A DNA stretch of 64,000 bases from Amborella trichopoda (taxonomy: Eukaryota; Streptophyta; Magnoliopsida; Amborellales; Amborellaceae). Location of the stretch: contig NW_006499677.1 in NCBI RefSeq assembly GCF_000471905.2, forward strand, positions 589,201 through 653,200, written 5' to 3'. Within the stretch, counting starts at the first letter, position 1. Each line of letters begins with the position of its first letter. Of this stretch, positions 36,001-47,497 are shown piece after piece. The translations under genes were made by a program, and so were the position numbers. A model generated the notes under the pieces. That model was not told the origin of the DNA and searched no databases. It saw only the letters and a list, made by a program, of their open reading frames with translations.

Positions 36001-36556
36001 TCAAAATGCTCGTCTTGATGAGACGAACATGCTCCCAAAATTTGAGCGCGATTCGACTTGAGATGAGTGAGATATGGCCCTAAAAATTCACTGCCCAAGA
36101 CTGTAAAATCAGTCACCATTAATGGTGATTTGGTGCAGGGAGGGCGCACAGGAATAGTGTGCGGCCTACCCCTTTTCGGTATTTTACCCATAACTTTGTC
36201 TTGGAGCACCCGATTAAGTTGAAACTTAACCCATAGGGTTTGCAACCGTGTCCGATCCAATGGTAGTGGTCTCACAGCTGTTTGACGTATCGAAAATATA
36301 GTTCTAGTAGTGGGGACTGTTTCAGGGTGTTAGAGGCTGGTTTTTCCGAAATTGTTTCTTTATCTGCACTACCTTAGATATGTTGGATTGTGACGAAACT
36401 TGGCAGGTGGCCTTTTGAAGTGCTTATGAACATTGTCACTTGTTTTGAGGTAATTATGAGACTGTCGTGAATTCCACTGTTATTCAGGCTTTATTGACCG
36501 ACTTCGTTTCTTATTCCGCGTCGGGGACCTAAGGTGTTGAAAAATGTCTTCAAACA
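33039..36556 (-). repeat. Element A 5' LTR
   Basis: About 3.52 kb, collinear with the 3' LTR. Starts TGTTTGAAGACATTTTTC at 36556 and ends CCAACT at 33039. TATA box CTATAAATA at 35242-35250, C-run of 12 (35203-35214), AATAAA at 35177-35182, GA-rich hairpin tract at 33760-35090. Confidence 0.87.
35177..35250 (-). promoter_or_regulatory. Core promoter and poly(A) signal of the A 5' LTR
   Basis: Same arrangement as in the 3' LTR: TATA, 12 Cs, AATAAA. This is the promoter that would have driven the element transcript toward lower coordinates. Confidence 0.6.
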
Positions 36557-36561
36557 ACATT

Positions 36562-38240
36562 CTCTCTTATGAATAGATAGGAACCAACAAAGAGAGATAT
36601 TTTACGATGATGGTGCGTTTGAGGCACTTATGTCGTCATTTTGGGGTTCAGGACACACCCGGGTGGTTCGCCCTCTTTAAATAATTATGAAGCCCTCCAA
36701 CTATCTGCCAGCGCGGTTTAGACACAGACTCTCTTCAAGATTTTTAACATGTCAATTCATTCTCTCGCGCTGGAAACTGCAATATGGATTCAGTTGTACT
36801 CCTTTATTGTGGCTCGCATGAACGAGGGATGGCTGACAAAAAAAAAGGGATAAGGGAGAGAGGTGATGAGAATTCCCCTTCTCCACGCAAATGTTATGCG
36901 CTCGAGCGATCAGGCAAACCAAAGGGTTAGAAATATCTTGACTATCAACTCAGGAAGACTCCTCCTGATTGGCTGAGGGAGAGAGCTTATGCAACTCTCA
37001 CAACTCAACTGGATTGTACAGAGAGGGAGTTAGAGCGATGATCTGAGGGTTAGAACCTTTGGATTGACTCTGAAAGGTATTGGGTTGAGCATATGTCAGA
37101 TAACAGGGTGCTATGTGGTATCGCAGGTTTGCTGTGTCTATGCTAGAGATGCAAAGGGGAAAGAGAAGAGACCATGCGCTTTCTATGGGGAAAGGTTACT
37201 GCGCAGGGCAAGTAACAAGTGAAGAGAGAGGATAAAGAAGGAAGAAGGAGAGAGAGAATGGAGCCACATGACTAGGGTCGGCTAGGGGTAGTTTCTCTCT
37301 TTGGAAAGTTTTCTCTCTCTTTGGCGTCGGATCCAAGGATTAGGAGCAAAAGATAAGTAGAAACGAGTTTTATGCTTCTATTTCATTAAGGAATGATCCG
37401 ACTCTTTTACAATTGACGTAATCTTGTTTATATAGAAGACCCACTGAACATGGGTGGATGCTCAAAACTAATCTTAATAACAATTAAAAGAAATTACAAT
37501 ATAACCTTGAATTTAGGAATAATTACCGAAATGGCACTTAACCTTTTGTGCTAATGACAAAACCATCCCTCTCCGAGGGGCCTTTCACCATTACCAGATC
37601 TTGGAAGATTTTTCGGATGCTTGTGGTGGTGATTGAGATGATCGATCATCGTAGTCTTGATGCTTGCTTGATTTTGAAGTGTTTGATATCTTTTGATCGT
37701 CATGAGACGGACAATTTCCCAAGAGGTAGAAATCTGGCTAGAACGTGAACTTTGGCTGTCAATGCAATGCGATTCATGGTATTTCGAGCCTTTATTTAAT
37801 TACAAATTGAAGAGGAGACTTCCATAGTCATTTTGCACTAAATTTTATCTGTTTTTGTTCTTGCTTGAAGTACTTTATGATTTCGGGAGATCACCGAAAA
37901 AAGAGATTCCGGCGACTAGGCTATCTTGCTCTCTTCAACCTTAGAATTTTGCGATTTATCTGACCTTAGATTTGTTTACGATGAAAATCGAATAGATCTT
38001 TTGACGAAGATCTCTTGTATTTTGACACCTTAAACAGATAAAAATAATGTGGTAGAGAAAGTGGGAAAAATCAAATTCAGATATGAGGCCAGATCTGCCC
38101 AGAAACAAGCAGATCCGCTCTTAGATCTGCTGCAGAGCTAATATAATCCAAAACATTAAAATACGAGCAAACTAGCCAAAATTAATCAAAATAAAATCAA
38201 AATAGTAAGAAAAAGAAGAAAGAAAGGGTAAGAGAACAAT
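36562..38240 (-). repeat. LTR-like sequence, possibly the 3' LTR of element C
   Basis: 37370-37530 matches the promoter part of the A-family LTRs in layout and words: GGGTGGATGCTCAAAA, TTTTACAATTG and a TATA box CTATATAAA (37427-37435, minus strand). GA-rich sequence lies on the downstream side (37190-37330). The rest differs from A and B. Since element C reads leftward and needs a 3' LTR on this side, this is a candidate, but LTR ends were not identified and no second copy is in the window. Confidence 0.42.
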
Positions 38241-39626
38241 GGCATCCGCTCAAGGATAAGAGAATAATACCAAACCGGGTCGGATGGCCCGGGACCCCGA
38301 GCCTTCAAGGGCTCGCCCATATCAGAACCGGTGTCCTCTTTGCCTCTCTGATGTAGATGTTGACCAGAAGGTCTATGATTTAAAAGGGTTGGATTCCTTA
38401 GGTCTAGGTTAGGGTTTCTCAGGCTTAGGGTTAGGGTTTTCTAGATTAGGTTTCATATGCTCACGAAGTTAAGAGGTCCAGGGACAGGGTTTTAATCTTT
38501 TTTTTTTTTTTCTTTAAGAGGTTCTCAAACAGCCACGAATTTGAGGTTCTTATAAACTGAAATCGTTTGAAAAAGGGAAACCTTCATTCACCAGTCCATT
38601 GCCAACCCTAGACTGCCTTTCTACCTCGGGTCTGGGTGACACTAGGTGTGTCACGCAGCAAAAATTGGTCAAATTCAAGAAATTTGACCTAAAACAGTTG
38701 GGGGGACTGGCATGCGAAAACTGTCGTTTCCAGGCTTTTAGAGCTCGCCGACACACTGTGTGTCACCCAAGCCAATACTTCTCGAAACTAGAAATTTCTA
38801 GTGCAGAGCAGATGATGGGGCTGTCAAGATGTTGCCTGCAAAAAATCGTCCAATTTGGGTCTGTCTTGTGTCGCATAGACCAGATCTACCCAAAATGGCA
38901 GATTCCTGCTCAACATTGATCTCTAGGTTGTCTTGCCAAAAAAAGAAGATTTCGGGTCAAACTAGGTTGGGCGACACTGTGCATGTTGCCCAGTCTGGTG
39001 GGAGGCACAAAGCATGTCACCTAATCTGGGTTGGGTGACACTGGGTGTGCTGCTTAAGCCAAAATTGACCGAAAATGGAAATTTTCAGTTCAAGTGTGTA
39101 CCTCGGCCTCTTGTGAAGCTCTCAGAGAAAGTTTGGGTAAAAAAGAGTTATTTTACTATGTTTGGTGATTTTTTAGTAAAATAGGGCGTCTGTAAGGGTT
39201 TCACAATTCGAAATTTTTTAACCCTAACATCTTCTTTGATTTCCTTAGTGTTTCCTAAGGCTTTTTATAGGAAAAGGCTTTCTATAGGAAGAGACTTGTT
39301 TGGCCGATTCCGAAGAGAGAGACGAGGCAACAACACGGTAATCGCGACAACATGGTAATCATCATATACGGGTGTCCAAGATCCTTCATTTCTTTAATTT
39401 TTTTTTTTAGAAATTTTGAAAACAAGGGGGAATTTTTAATATAGAACCCAGAGCTTGGACAGGTCACAATTTTAACAAAGAAATTAAAGTTTTTGAAAAC
39501 ATAAGGAATATAGTGAAATTTTTTTAAAAAGAGAAATATATTTCAAAAAATAAGGTTGGTTAGCAATTTTAACTTCTGCAACCATAGAGCCCTCTAAGAA
39601 GTTTAGCGTCATGGAGTGATGGACCA

Positions 39627-40030
39627 TACACCCGACCCTTTCACGTCATACGGGGCTAGACGTATACACCCGACCCTTTTACATCATTCAGGGCTAAATG
39701 GAATACACCTGACCTTTTACGCTATACGGGGCTGGACGTTACCTGCCTCGGCTTTTTTACGTCGCACGAGTTTGACGTTGAATTGGATACACCCGACTTT
39801 TTACGTCATACGGCCCTAAACGAAATACACCCGATCCTTTTACGTCATATGAGGCTAGACAGAATACACCTGACCTTTTACGTCATATGGGGCTAGACAT
39901 TGAACTGGATACACCCGACCTTTAACGCCATACGGGGCTAGATATTTTTTGATTACACCCGACCATTAACGTCATACGGGGCTAGATGTTTCCTGTCTCG
40001 ACTCTTTTACATCACACGAGTTTGATGCTT
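39627..40030. repeat. Minisatellite, 8 units of 37-85 bp
   Basis: Unit core ATACACCCGACC-TTTTACGTCATACGGGGCTAGAC. Units 3 and 8 carry an extra 40-bp segment with a TTTTACGTCGCACGAG-like variant. Confidence 0.85.
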
Positions 40031-40091
40031 TTTGAATTGGATTTTGGTTAGCAGTTCAGGCTCGTACCACCGAGGAACATTTTCTTTTTTG

Positions 40092-40093
<2 letters not shown>

Positions 40094-40129
<36 letters not shown>
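40094..40129. repeat. (TA)n microsatellite
   Basis: About 18 TA dinucleotides without interruption. Confidence 0.95.
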
Positions 40130-40130
<1 letters not shown>

Positions 40131-40724
40131 TTATTTTTTTCTGGAAAATTGGTTGGAAGTTAGGTTTGTGTCACCGAGGAGCGTTTGAAAATTAATTAAA
40201 ATGTTTGAAAATAGTCATAAAAACACATGATAAGACCAAACTTGATCCCCGGGAGACTCCAAAATTGAGCGAGAGTATTTTCACAAAAAGCTTTTGGGCA
40301 ACACTAGTGGTGTCGCCCCGACAGCACTGGTGGAGTTGCCAACACAGTCTGAGCGACACGCATGGTGTCACCCCTAAAAAGAATAATTTATTTATTTTTT
40401 ATATGGAAAACTGAGTAGAGGGGTTTTTGTCAAAATATTTGTGGAACGTCTTTGGGTTGTGGAAGGTCTTCGCCCAGACCACCGACCTCCAAATTTTGGA
40501 ATTCTTGTTTTGGAAGGTCTTCGGGTTGCTAAAACCTTCAGTTGGCTGAAGTGGAAACCTTCACAGTAAGTTTTGGGTTGGATTTTCCTATTTTCAATAA
40601 AATCTTCGTCTTTCCCATTCTCCTTTCATCCTTCAAGCTCTTCTTTCTTCTTCCCATCTTCATCTTCTTCCTTCTTCATCATCTTCCCTCTGATCTTACT
40701 AATTTTTCTTGCTCTTAGGATTTC

Positions 40725-41516
40725 ATGGCTCCTAAGAAGGATAATGCAATTTTCATGGGCAATGGGAAGGTTTCTGAGCGGGCTGATAATGGAGGAGAGG
40801 AGGAGGTTCTTCCTTTGTTTTTTAAGGTTAGGCACTTCCTTGAAGTTCTACCCTCTCATATCTTGCAGGGCCTTCGATCGGGTGAAGTTCCTCGGCGTGT
40901 CAATGGCTTCCCTATCATCGGGTTCTGGTTCAGGGATTGGTTTCTCTCCGCTCGGTAGTGGCCCGAGCTAATGGCCTATTTGGCTTTAGTTTCGATGATA
41001 GGTATCTCGAACATGGCCTCTTGCTATGTGAACTTTCCGCTCCTCGAGGCTCTTGTTGAGTTGTTCAACTATCAAAAAAACACCTTCTTCCTTCCTACGG
41101 GCGAGACAAGGCCAACTTTGGAGGAAATTACCAAGGTTTTTAGCTTGAGTTTGGCCGGGATTGCGATCAAACTTCTACTGCCACTGACAATCATTCCATC
41201 ATGGGTGCACGGCTGTTGGGGGCTGCCTACTCTTCACACGGTGAGTGGGTCGATATGGAGTTGTTGGTCCGGAATCGAAGAGCAGTCTCGGGCCACCAAA
41301 CAGATCCATATTTTCCTTTTTTTTCTATTGGGATCTGTTCTTTTTCTAAGCGGTCGTAAGACAGTTCATAGTTCTTTTGTTCCTTTAGCCCATACCTTCT
41401 GGGAGAGAGCAGGTTACACCATTGTTTCATTTGTGTTGGTGGGCATTTACCGGGGTCTTCACAATCGGGTCACCCAAGGTGAGAGATTCATTGAAGGCAG
41501 TATCTTGATTCTGCAG
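40725..41516 (+). pseudogene. Antisense ORF: PMD/DUF7745-like protein fragment
   Basis: Starts MAPKKDNAIFMGNG at 40725, just after a pyrimidine-rich stretch ending CTCTTAG that looks like a 3' splice site. One in-frame TAG (40956-40958) interrupts an otherwise open frame to 41534. The core reads LLEALVELFNYQKNTFFLP then TRPTLEEITKVFSL, and later YRGLHNRVTQGERFIEGS. This matches the general pattern of the plant mobile domain and of DUF7745 proteins, which are often carried by plant transposable elements. The frame ends at CAG-GTATAT, a plausible 5' splice site at 41516/41517, so a second exon may follow at about 41720-41910. It runs opposite to the pol of element C, as antisense ORFs of some Tat elements do. 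A decayed host gene is the alternative. Confidence 0.5.
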
Positions 41517-42279
41517 GTATATTGTCGAAATTAATTTTATTTAATTTTGACTTTGCAACTCAGTTTTTCTTCTGGTTTTGGTCCCTGGATCCCATTTTTT
41601 TGCCATATATGTTCACTAGAAAAGGCCCGAACTAATTCGGGAGCATCTGGTTTGAGCGACACTGGTAGTACCACCCACACAGTATGTGCGACACCAGTAG
41701 TGTCGCTCAGGTCTGCTTCAGATGGTTCCGGGATTATTTGCGACCTATGGTCCCTTTGGTGGTCATTTTCTTTTTTATGTTTTACCCGAAGATGATGAAA
41801 CGATTCCCTTGTGGGATCGTGAAAACTCAAAAGTCTTGAAGTTGTCCTTTTACCTTTGGAGCTTTCATCATGTGCTTCACAGGTCCATGAAGAGTTTTCT
41901 GGATTCTTGCTGAGCTTCCATATTGGAGAAGTCTCGATGTTCTTCCAAGGTTCGTCAAAGTCACTTCGATTTTCCATTCATGTCACCCTCCCACATCGTT
42001 TTGAGTTGGCTCTGTTGGGAACCCGCAGGGTTTAGGAGGAGTCTTCATCCTCAGGGTCTGCTTGTGCAGCATTGTTAGAACTTGCAAGTACTTGTTTGTA
42101 CTTGAGTGTTTTGCTTGTGCAATACTGTTGTAGCTCGCAGGTACTTGTTTATACTTCAGGTTTTAAATCATAGATTTTTTATTCTTTTTTCTTTATCTGT
42201 GATGCCTTTTCAGGTTTTCACCACGTCCATTTTTTTCTTTATGATATCTTTTCAAGTTTTCTCCACGCTTTTGAGCCCG
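41517..42279. other. Between the antisense ORF and the C pol 3' end
   Basis: Contains two micro-hairpins (41654-41673 and 41686-41710), a possible second exon of the antisense ORF (41722-41913, with HFLFYVLPEDDETIPLWDRE) and a repeated TGTACTTG/GCAGGTACTTG stretch (42080-42160). No sense ORF. Confidence 0.45.
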
Positions 42280-43434
42280 TCATGGGTAGTATTCTTTGAG
42301 ATACATCGCATTAATGGGGTCATTGAGTTTGTACCCCTCCTGATATTTGATCTTGTAAGATTTGCCTGTGTGCACTCAAGTAACCACGAATGACCCGTCC
42401 CAATTAAGTTTGAACTTGCCTAAGGGGTGTGGATTTGTAGGAGTGTGGAAGATTTTCTTGAATACCATGTCCCCTTCTTAGAATTGTCGAGGAACAACTT
42501 TTCTTTGGTATGCCCTCTTGATTCTATACTGGTAAGCAATGATATTTTGTGTTGCTTGTAGTCGTCTTTCATCCAAAGTAACGAGGGCAGCGATTCATGA
42601 TTCGATCTTTTGTTCTTCATTTGAATTTTTGTGAATAAGCACTCAGAGAGATGGTTTCTCAACTTCAATGGGTAGCACTGCTTTCATACCATGCACCAAT
42701 GAGTATGGGGTCATGCCAGTAGGAGTCTTCTCAGTTGTCCAGTAGGCCCATAGCGCGTCATTTAGCTTTTCGTGCCAATCTTTGCCACCTTCTATTATTC
42801 TGTTTATAACCCTGCGAAGTCCCTTGTTTGTGGCCTCCGCTTGTCCATTTCCTTGGGGGTAGTAAGGCGTGGAGAATTTTTGCTTTATCCCAAACTTTTT
42901 GCATATCATAGTGACCTTTGCATTTTTGAAGTTGGATCCATTGTCAGTAATGATTGACTTAGGAACACCGAATCTGAATACAATGTTGTTCCTTATGAAA
43001 CAGGCCACATGTTGTCCCTCAAATTTGACAAATGATGCGACCTCTACCCATTTTGTGAAGTATTATGTAGCTATTAATATAAAACGGTTGTTTGAGGCTT
43101 TTGGTGAGATCATTCCGATGATATCAGGACCCCACATGGCAAAGGGCCATACGGGCAGTGTTGAGTTGAGTGGTACAGATGGTGCATGGATGAGCTCTCC
43201 ATAAAGTTGACATATGGGACACCTCTTAACAAATTTCCAACAATCTTCGACCATGGTGGTCCAGTAATAGCCTTGGCGCTTGATTTTCTGAGTTAAGGCG
43301 GCTGCCCCAGAATGACCTCCTTCATTGTGTAACTCTATAAGTGCTTGGTTTATTTCTGACTGATTGAGACATCGTATAATAATTCCATCGAATGATTTCT
43401 TGAATAGGAGATCACCTCTTACTAAGAATCCCAT
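42280..43434 (-). pseudogene. Element C integrase
   Basis: Minus strand. The zinc-binding region has LHNEGGHSG with CPICQ, and the core shows MWGPDIIGM (first Asp), IITDNGSNF (second Asp) and QAEATNKGL (Glu). Then come WAYWTTEKTPTGMTPYSLV and, in another frame, the C-terminal part ending LKEYYP-stop at 42280-42282. A stop-containing gap separates 43063 from 43008, and another frame change follows at about 42650. Confidence 0.85.
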
Positions 43435-43476
43435 AGAAAACCTTCGAAGGGCTTCTTTATCCTTTTTTGTGGCTCC

Positions 43477-44110
43477 TTAGGTGTATAACCCATCTTTCAA
43501 TAGGGACAGAATATCGTGGAACCATGGTTTTGCCATAACTAGCATATCTGAAGCCATGAGAGACACTTTCCCATCATTCTCATTTTCTTGCTCTATTTTG
43601 TTTTCGATCCTTGGTGGGGAAGGGTCATATTTGTTCCTGATATAGAATGGCAGTGTAGTGATTTCTGAAGGAATATAAACCATTGAAGCAAGGGTCACAA
43701 AGGTGTCGGTGAACTGATTATTTTCTCCAGTTACATGCTGAAAGGTGATTTTCTTAAAATATGGGATCATCTTTTCCAACTTTTCTTAATAGGGTTTGAG
43801 CTTTTCTTCTTTCACCTTCCAAATCCCTTGAAATTGGTTTATGACGGGTAAGGAGTCACCAATCACTCGTATTTTTTGGATTTTCATTCCCATAGCGTTC
43901 TCGAGTCCGGCTATCAGGGCTTCATATTTAGCACTATCATTGGTACATGGGAAATTAATCTGATGGCTGTTGGCATTAAAATCTTCTCGGGTGAGCATAG
44001 TATGATACCTACACCTGACCCGTATTCATTCCTTACATCGTCGAAGTATAGCTCCCAAATTGAGTCCTCCATTGTGAATAGGTTCTCATCAGGGAGATCC
44101 GTGTTAACGA
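43477..44110 (-). pseudogene. Element C archaeal-type RNase H
   Basis: Begins IWELYFDDVRNEYGSGVG (first Asp), shifts frame near 43998, continues SAKYEALIAGLENAMG (Glu) and VIGDSLPVINQFQG (Asp), and ends with HVTGENNQF and TLASM. The three acidic residues of this domain are still visible. This RVT_3-type domain is diagnostic of the Tat/Ogre group. Confidence 0.82.
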
Positions 44111-44113
44111 GAG

Positions 44114-44720
44114 TGTTATCTGGCAGTGCGTGTGCAGCTAGGTGGTCAGCAATGGTTTGTCTTTGTACCGATTTTTGAGTGACATATTCGATCTCGAACT
44201 CGCTCAATAACATTCTCCATTTTGCCAAAAGTCCGTTAAGGACTGGCCTCTCCAATAGGTACTTGAGTGGGTCTATTTTTGAAATGAGCTTGACTATATT
44301 GGATAAGACATAATGTCTTAATTTCTACATAGACAACACAAGTGTTAAGCAATGCTTCTCCATGTCCGTGTATCTTGTCTCATAGCCGACCATGGTTTTG
44401 CTGATGTAGTATATGGTTTGTTCTTTTCCATGGTCATCGTATTGTCCAAGCATTGCCCCTTTGGTCTTGTCTTTCACTAACATGTATAGGAACATGGGTT
44501 TATCTGGACTAGGAGGACTAAGGATCAGAGGTTTTGTGAGGTACTCCTTGATTTGGTCGAATGCTTCTTGGCATTCATTATCCCATATGAATGGGGTGTC
44601 CTTCTTAAGGAGCCTATTGAATGATGCGCACTTGTCTACCAGTTGTGAAATAAAACGCCTTATGGCTTGTATACGACTTTGAAGCCCACAAATTTCTCTG
44701 ATGTTTCGGGGAGGGGGCAT
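44114..44720 (-). pseudogene. Element C RT tail and first RNase H
   Basis: PPPRNIREICGLQSRIQAI then KCASFNRLLKKDTPFIWD belong to the RT thumb/connection region. MFLYMLVKDKTKGAMLGQ and YETRYTDMEKHCLTLVL belong to RNase H. LAKWRMLLSEFEIEYVTQ closes the domain. A stop/frame break lies at about 44255-44325. Confidence 0.8.
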
Positions 44721-44764
44721 TTCAGTGATGGCTCATATTTTGGACGGTCCACCTCAATGCCCCT

Positions 44765-45709
44765 TTAGCTTACTATAAAGCCTAGTAATTTGCTAGATTC
44801 AACTCCAAAGGCACATTTCTGTGGATTGAGTTTGAGTTGATGTTTCCGGAGTCCTTCGAAAATGGTTCTCGGGTTGGTGAGGTGATCGATCCCGGCCTTC
44901 GACTTGACCAGGATATCATCAACATAGTCTTCCATGATGGTGTGTATTAACTCATGGAAGATGCTAGTCATTGCTCATTGATAAGTTGCCCTTGCATTTT
45001 TGAGGCCAAAGGGCATGACATAGTAGCAGTAGGTTCCTCATTGCATTACGAATGATGTTTTGGTTTGGTCTTCGTCTGCCATAAGGATCTGGTTGTAACC
45101 CAAAAAGCCATCCATGAATGGCAACATCTCGTGCCCCGCAATGTTGTCGACTAGGGCATTTATATTTGGTAATGGGAAATTGTCTTTGGGACATTCCTTG
45201 TTGAGGTCTCTGTAGTTGACACACACTAGGATCTTCCCGTCTTTCTTGGGTACGACCACTATGTTGGCCAACCACTCTGAGTAATCGACAGGGGTAATGA
45301 ATTTTTCCTTGAGCAGTTTATCGATTTCTTCTTTGATTTGGAGCTCAAGGTGGGTCTTTTGACGTCGGAGTGTCTGCCTTACAGGCTTTGCTCTTGCGTT
45401 GAATGTTAGGTGATGTTGCACCAATGTGGGATCTAACCTTGACATCGCGATATTCCTTGAGAAAGGAATCATATTTTGCCGCTCCTCTGAAGGTAGGGAG
45501 GTTCCAATCTTGGTTAACCTTACGTCCCTCTCAGTTCCTAGGTTTACGTCGATCGTCTCTTTGATGATAGCTGTCGGGTCACCATCAAACCTCTTCTTGA
45601 ATTGCTCAACATGGAAAGTGAGTTCCTCAGTTTGAGGGATTTCTTCAGACTCTTGGCTCTCTTTATCTTCATCTTGGTCATCCAATTTGTCGTTTTGGGT
45701 ATTGTGCAC
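44765..45709 (-). pseudogene. Element C reverse transcriptase
   Basis: 45038-45709 starts with an acidic segment, then DVRLTKIGTSL, KFITPVDYSEWLANIVVV, KDGKILVCVNYRDLN and MLPFMDGFLGYNQILM. 44765-44971 carries the catalytic YVDD in MEDYVDDILVKSKA. A short stop-containing stretch lies between them. It is clearly diverged from the RT of A and B (PFMDGFLGYNQI versus FSIMDGYSGYNQI). Confidence 0.88.
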
Positions 45710-46356
45710 CGTTATTGGGCTATCTTGGGTGTTTGCCGTTTTTGAAAATTCTTTTTCTTTATTATCAGTTTTATCATGTTTTGAATTTTTTACGGTTTTT
45801 GAAATACTGCAAGAGGTGTCCCTTATGAGACTCGCGAGAGAAATGTTGAGGACCGGACGTGCAGGGTGGTTAGGTGGCTAGCCTGCACCTATTCATTTTT
45901 TGGCACCAGGACTTGAAGGTGCCATTGGTATGCTTCCAGCAATTCTCGAGATAAGGGAGTGATTGACCAATTTTATATCTAGGTTTGAATAGGAGTATGA
46001 GCACGCTTGGCTGTGTCAGAGCCAATTGTGTATACTTCCAAATCCAGGTCAGCAAAAAGGTCTTCAATTCCCACTTCTTGTGTGTGCTGAGGTGTGGAAG
46101 AAGAATTCCTGACTGTTGGGGAATCAAGGATCACCTTTCGCCGTTTTGAAGGATGGGCATCAAGAGGATCGAGGCTTTGAATGCCTCCAGATACAAAACC
46201 CGGATGGCTTGAAGGCCTCATCCAGCTTTGAAATAAGGTGAGAGTACACTCGAGTCCCCTTCGATCCCCATTTTCAGTTTTGGCTTGGGGTGATTCAGAA
46301 ACTACCTCCGTTACGCCTTGCCCTTGACTCCCTCATCCTTGGCCTAATTGGAAGCC

Positions 46357-46941
46357 TTAGGAGAAGAGCATGTGCCAAACCTCAAGGAACTCGAAACCGT
46401 ATCGATGTTGACATTGGATAATGTCATCCATCGATGTGGAAGTTTGCAAGATTTTGGGAACAAGGTTGCCGGCCGCTAAGCGTAAAGTGGCACAATCGGC
46501 TTGCTTGAAAGAAGCGAATGGGATTTCTCCAAGTTGGACCCCCACAGCTAGCTTTCGATTACCTATACTAGGATTGAGAAAAGAAGGGGGTTCAACAGAA
46601 ACCTTTGCAACGCCATTTTTAGTCAGAAATTTGAGGCATTCATAGAGTGTAGAGGTGACCACGAGGTTTTCATGCAACCACGATCTTCCTAGCAGTATGT
46701 TGAATGAAGGTTTTCTATCCAAGATATAAAACTTTATCACTTGGACAATAGGATCGATCTTGAGTGTGAGAGGCAGTATGCCTTCAGCTTGCCTCTTAGT
46801 CCCATCGTATGCAATGATAGTTAGTTGACATAGCTCGAACTTATCCAGGCTTTTGCTTATTTGCTTCACTGTTTTCATAAGACATATGTTTAAGGATGCC
46901 CCATTATCAACAAGCACTCTCCGTATCTCATATCCTTGCAT
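46357..46941 (-). pseudogene. Element C aspartic protease
   Basis: 195 open residues. The active-site segment RRVLVDNGASLNICLM has DNGAS in place of the usual D-S/T-G, as in many Ogre/Tat elements. ILLGRSWLHENLVVTSTLYE is the conserved C-terminal segment of this protease family. It would process Gag-Pol. It is the only recognisable protease in the window. Confidence 0.82.
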
Positions 46942-46995
46942 GAAAACGGTGATGTGCAGAGGTTGGAATGAAAATGGTTGAAGCTGTCTGGGATG

Positions 46996-47497
46996 TCATC
47001 GTTTGTGAACATGATTGGCATTGGTACCATTAGTTGGTTGATCATTTCGCACAATGCATCCGGCTATGTGTTGCTCGAGATGTGTGTCTTGGCGGTGACC
47101 TTTTCGATCTGAGTTATGTGCATTTGTGAATTGGCAAGCAGCTTCAAGATGGCGATTTGAGCCTGGATCCTCACGAGATGAGCCGATAGATCGTAGTGGT
47201 TGCAGATCCTTGAATTTCTTTATTCGGTTCATGATCTGCGACCCCTGCTGGTTGTCTGGATTTTGACGTGTTTCCCATTCTTTTATTGAGAGTATTGGCC
47301 ATCAATTGAATGGGTTTGAATACTCGGCCTCTTCGGGTTAGGGAATCAACCTCGCCAGCCTGAAGCTCGACAGGGTTAGCCCAAGCTAGAGTAATGAGAG
47401 ATTTCGAGGTGTTGGCCCTTTGTTTGGAAGCATTGATTCTGACCATATCAATTTCTAACGTATCATATTCGCCATATTGGTCCCCGTTGGAAGACAT
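46996..47497 (-). pseudogene. Element C region before the protease, cut by B'
   Basis: Contains SLTRRGRVFKPIQL (47171-47497), a pattern found ahead of the protease in Ogre-like elements, and downstream MHITQIEKVTAKTHI in a shifted frame. The upstream gag is not in the window: an A-family LTR starts at about 47485, inside this segment. Confidence 0.6.

Larger units (their letters stand above)
17108..36556 (-). mobile_element. Element A: Tat-type Ty3/gypsy retrotransposon
   Basis: A 19.4-kb element read right to left: 5' LTR (33039-36556), PBS, leader ORF, gag, linker, RT, RNase H, archaeal-type RNase H, integrase, 4.3-kb 3' spacer, 3' LTR (17108-20612). The extra RNase H between the first RNase H and integrase places it in the Tat/Ogre group. 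Flanks read GCATT (17103-17107) and ACATT (36557-36561), a 4-of-5 target duplication. The two LTRs differ by roughly 10-15 percent in stretches compared by eye, many changes being C/T or G/A, so the insertion is old. All reading frames are broken. Confidence 0.88.
38241..40572 (-). other. Probable 3' spacer of element C, repeat-rich
   Basis: No sense coding capacity. Holds six micro-hairpins of the GCGACAC/GTGTCGC type (38634, 38749, 38969, 39033, 40296 and 40351), the minisatellite at 39627-40030 and a TA microsatellite. The same micro-hairpin family recurs at 41654-41710 near the end of pol, which ties this stretch to element C. Confidence 0.5.
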
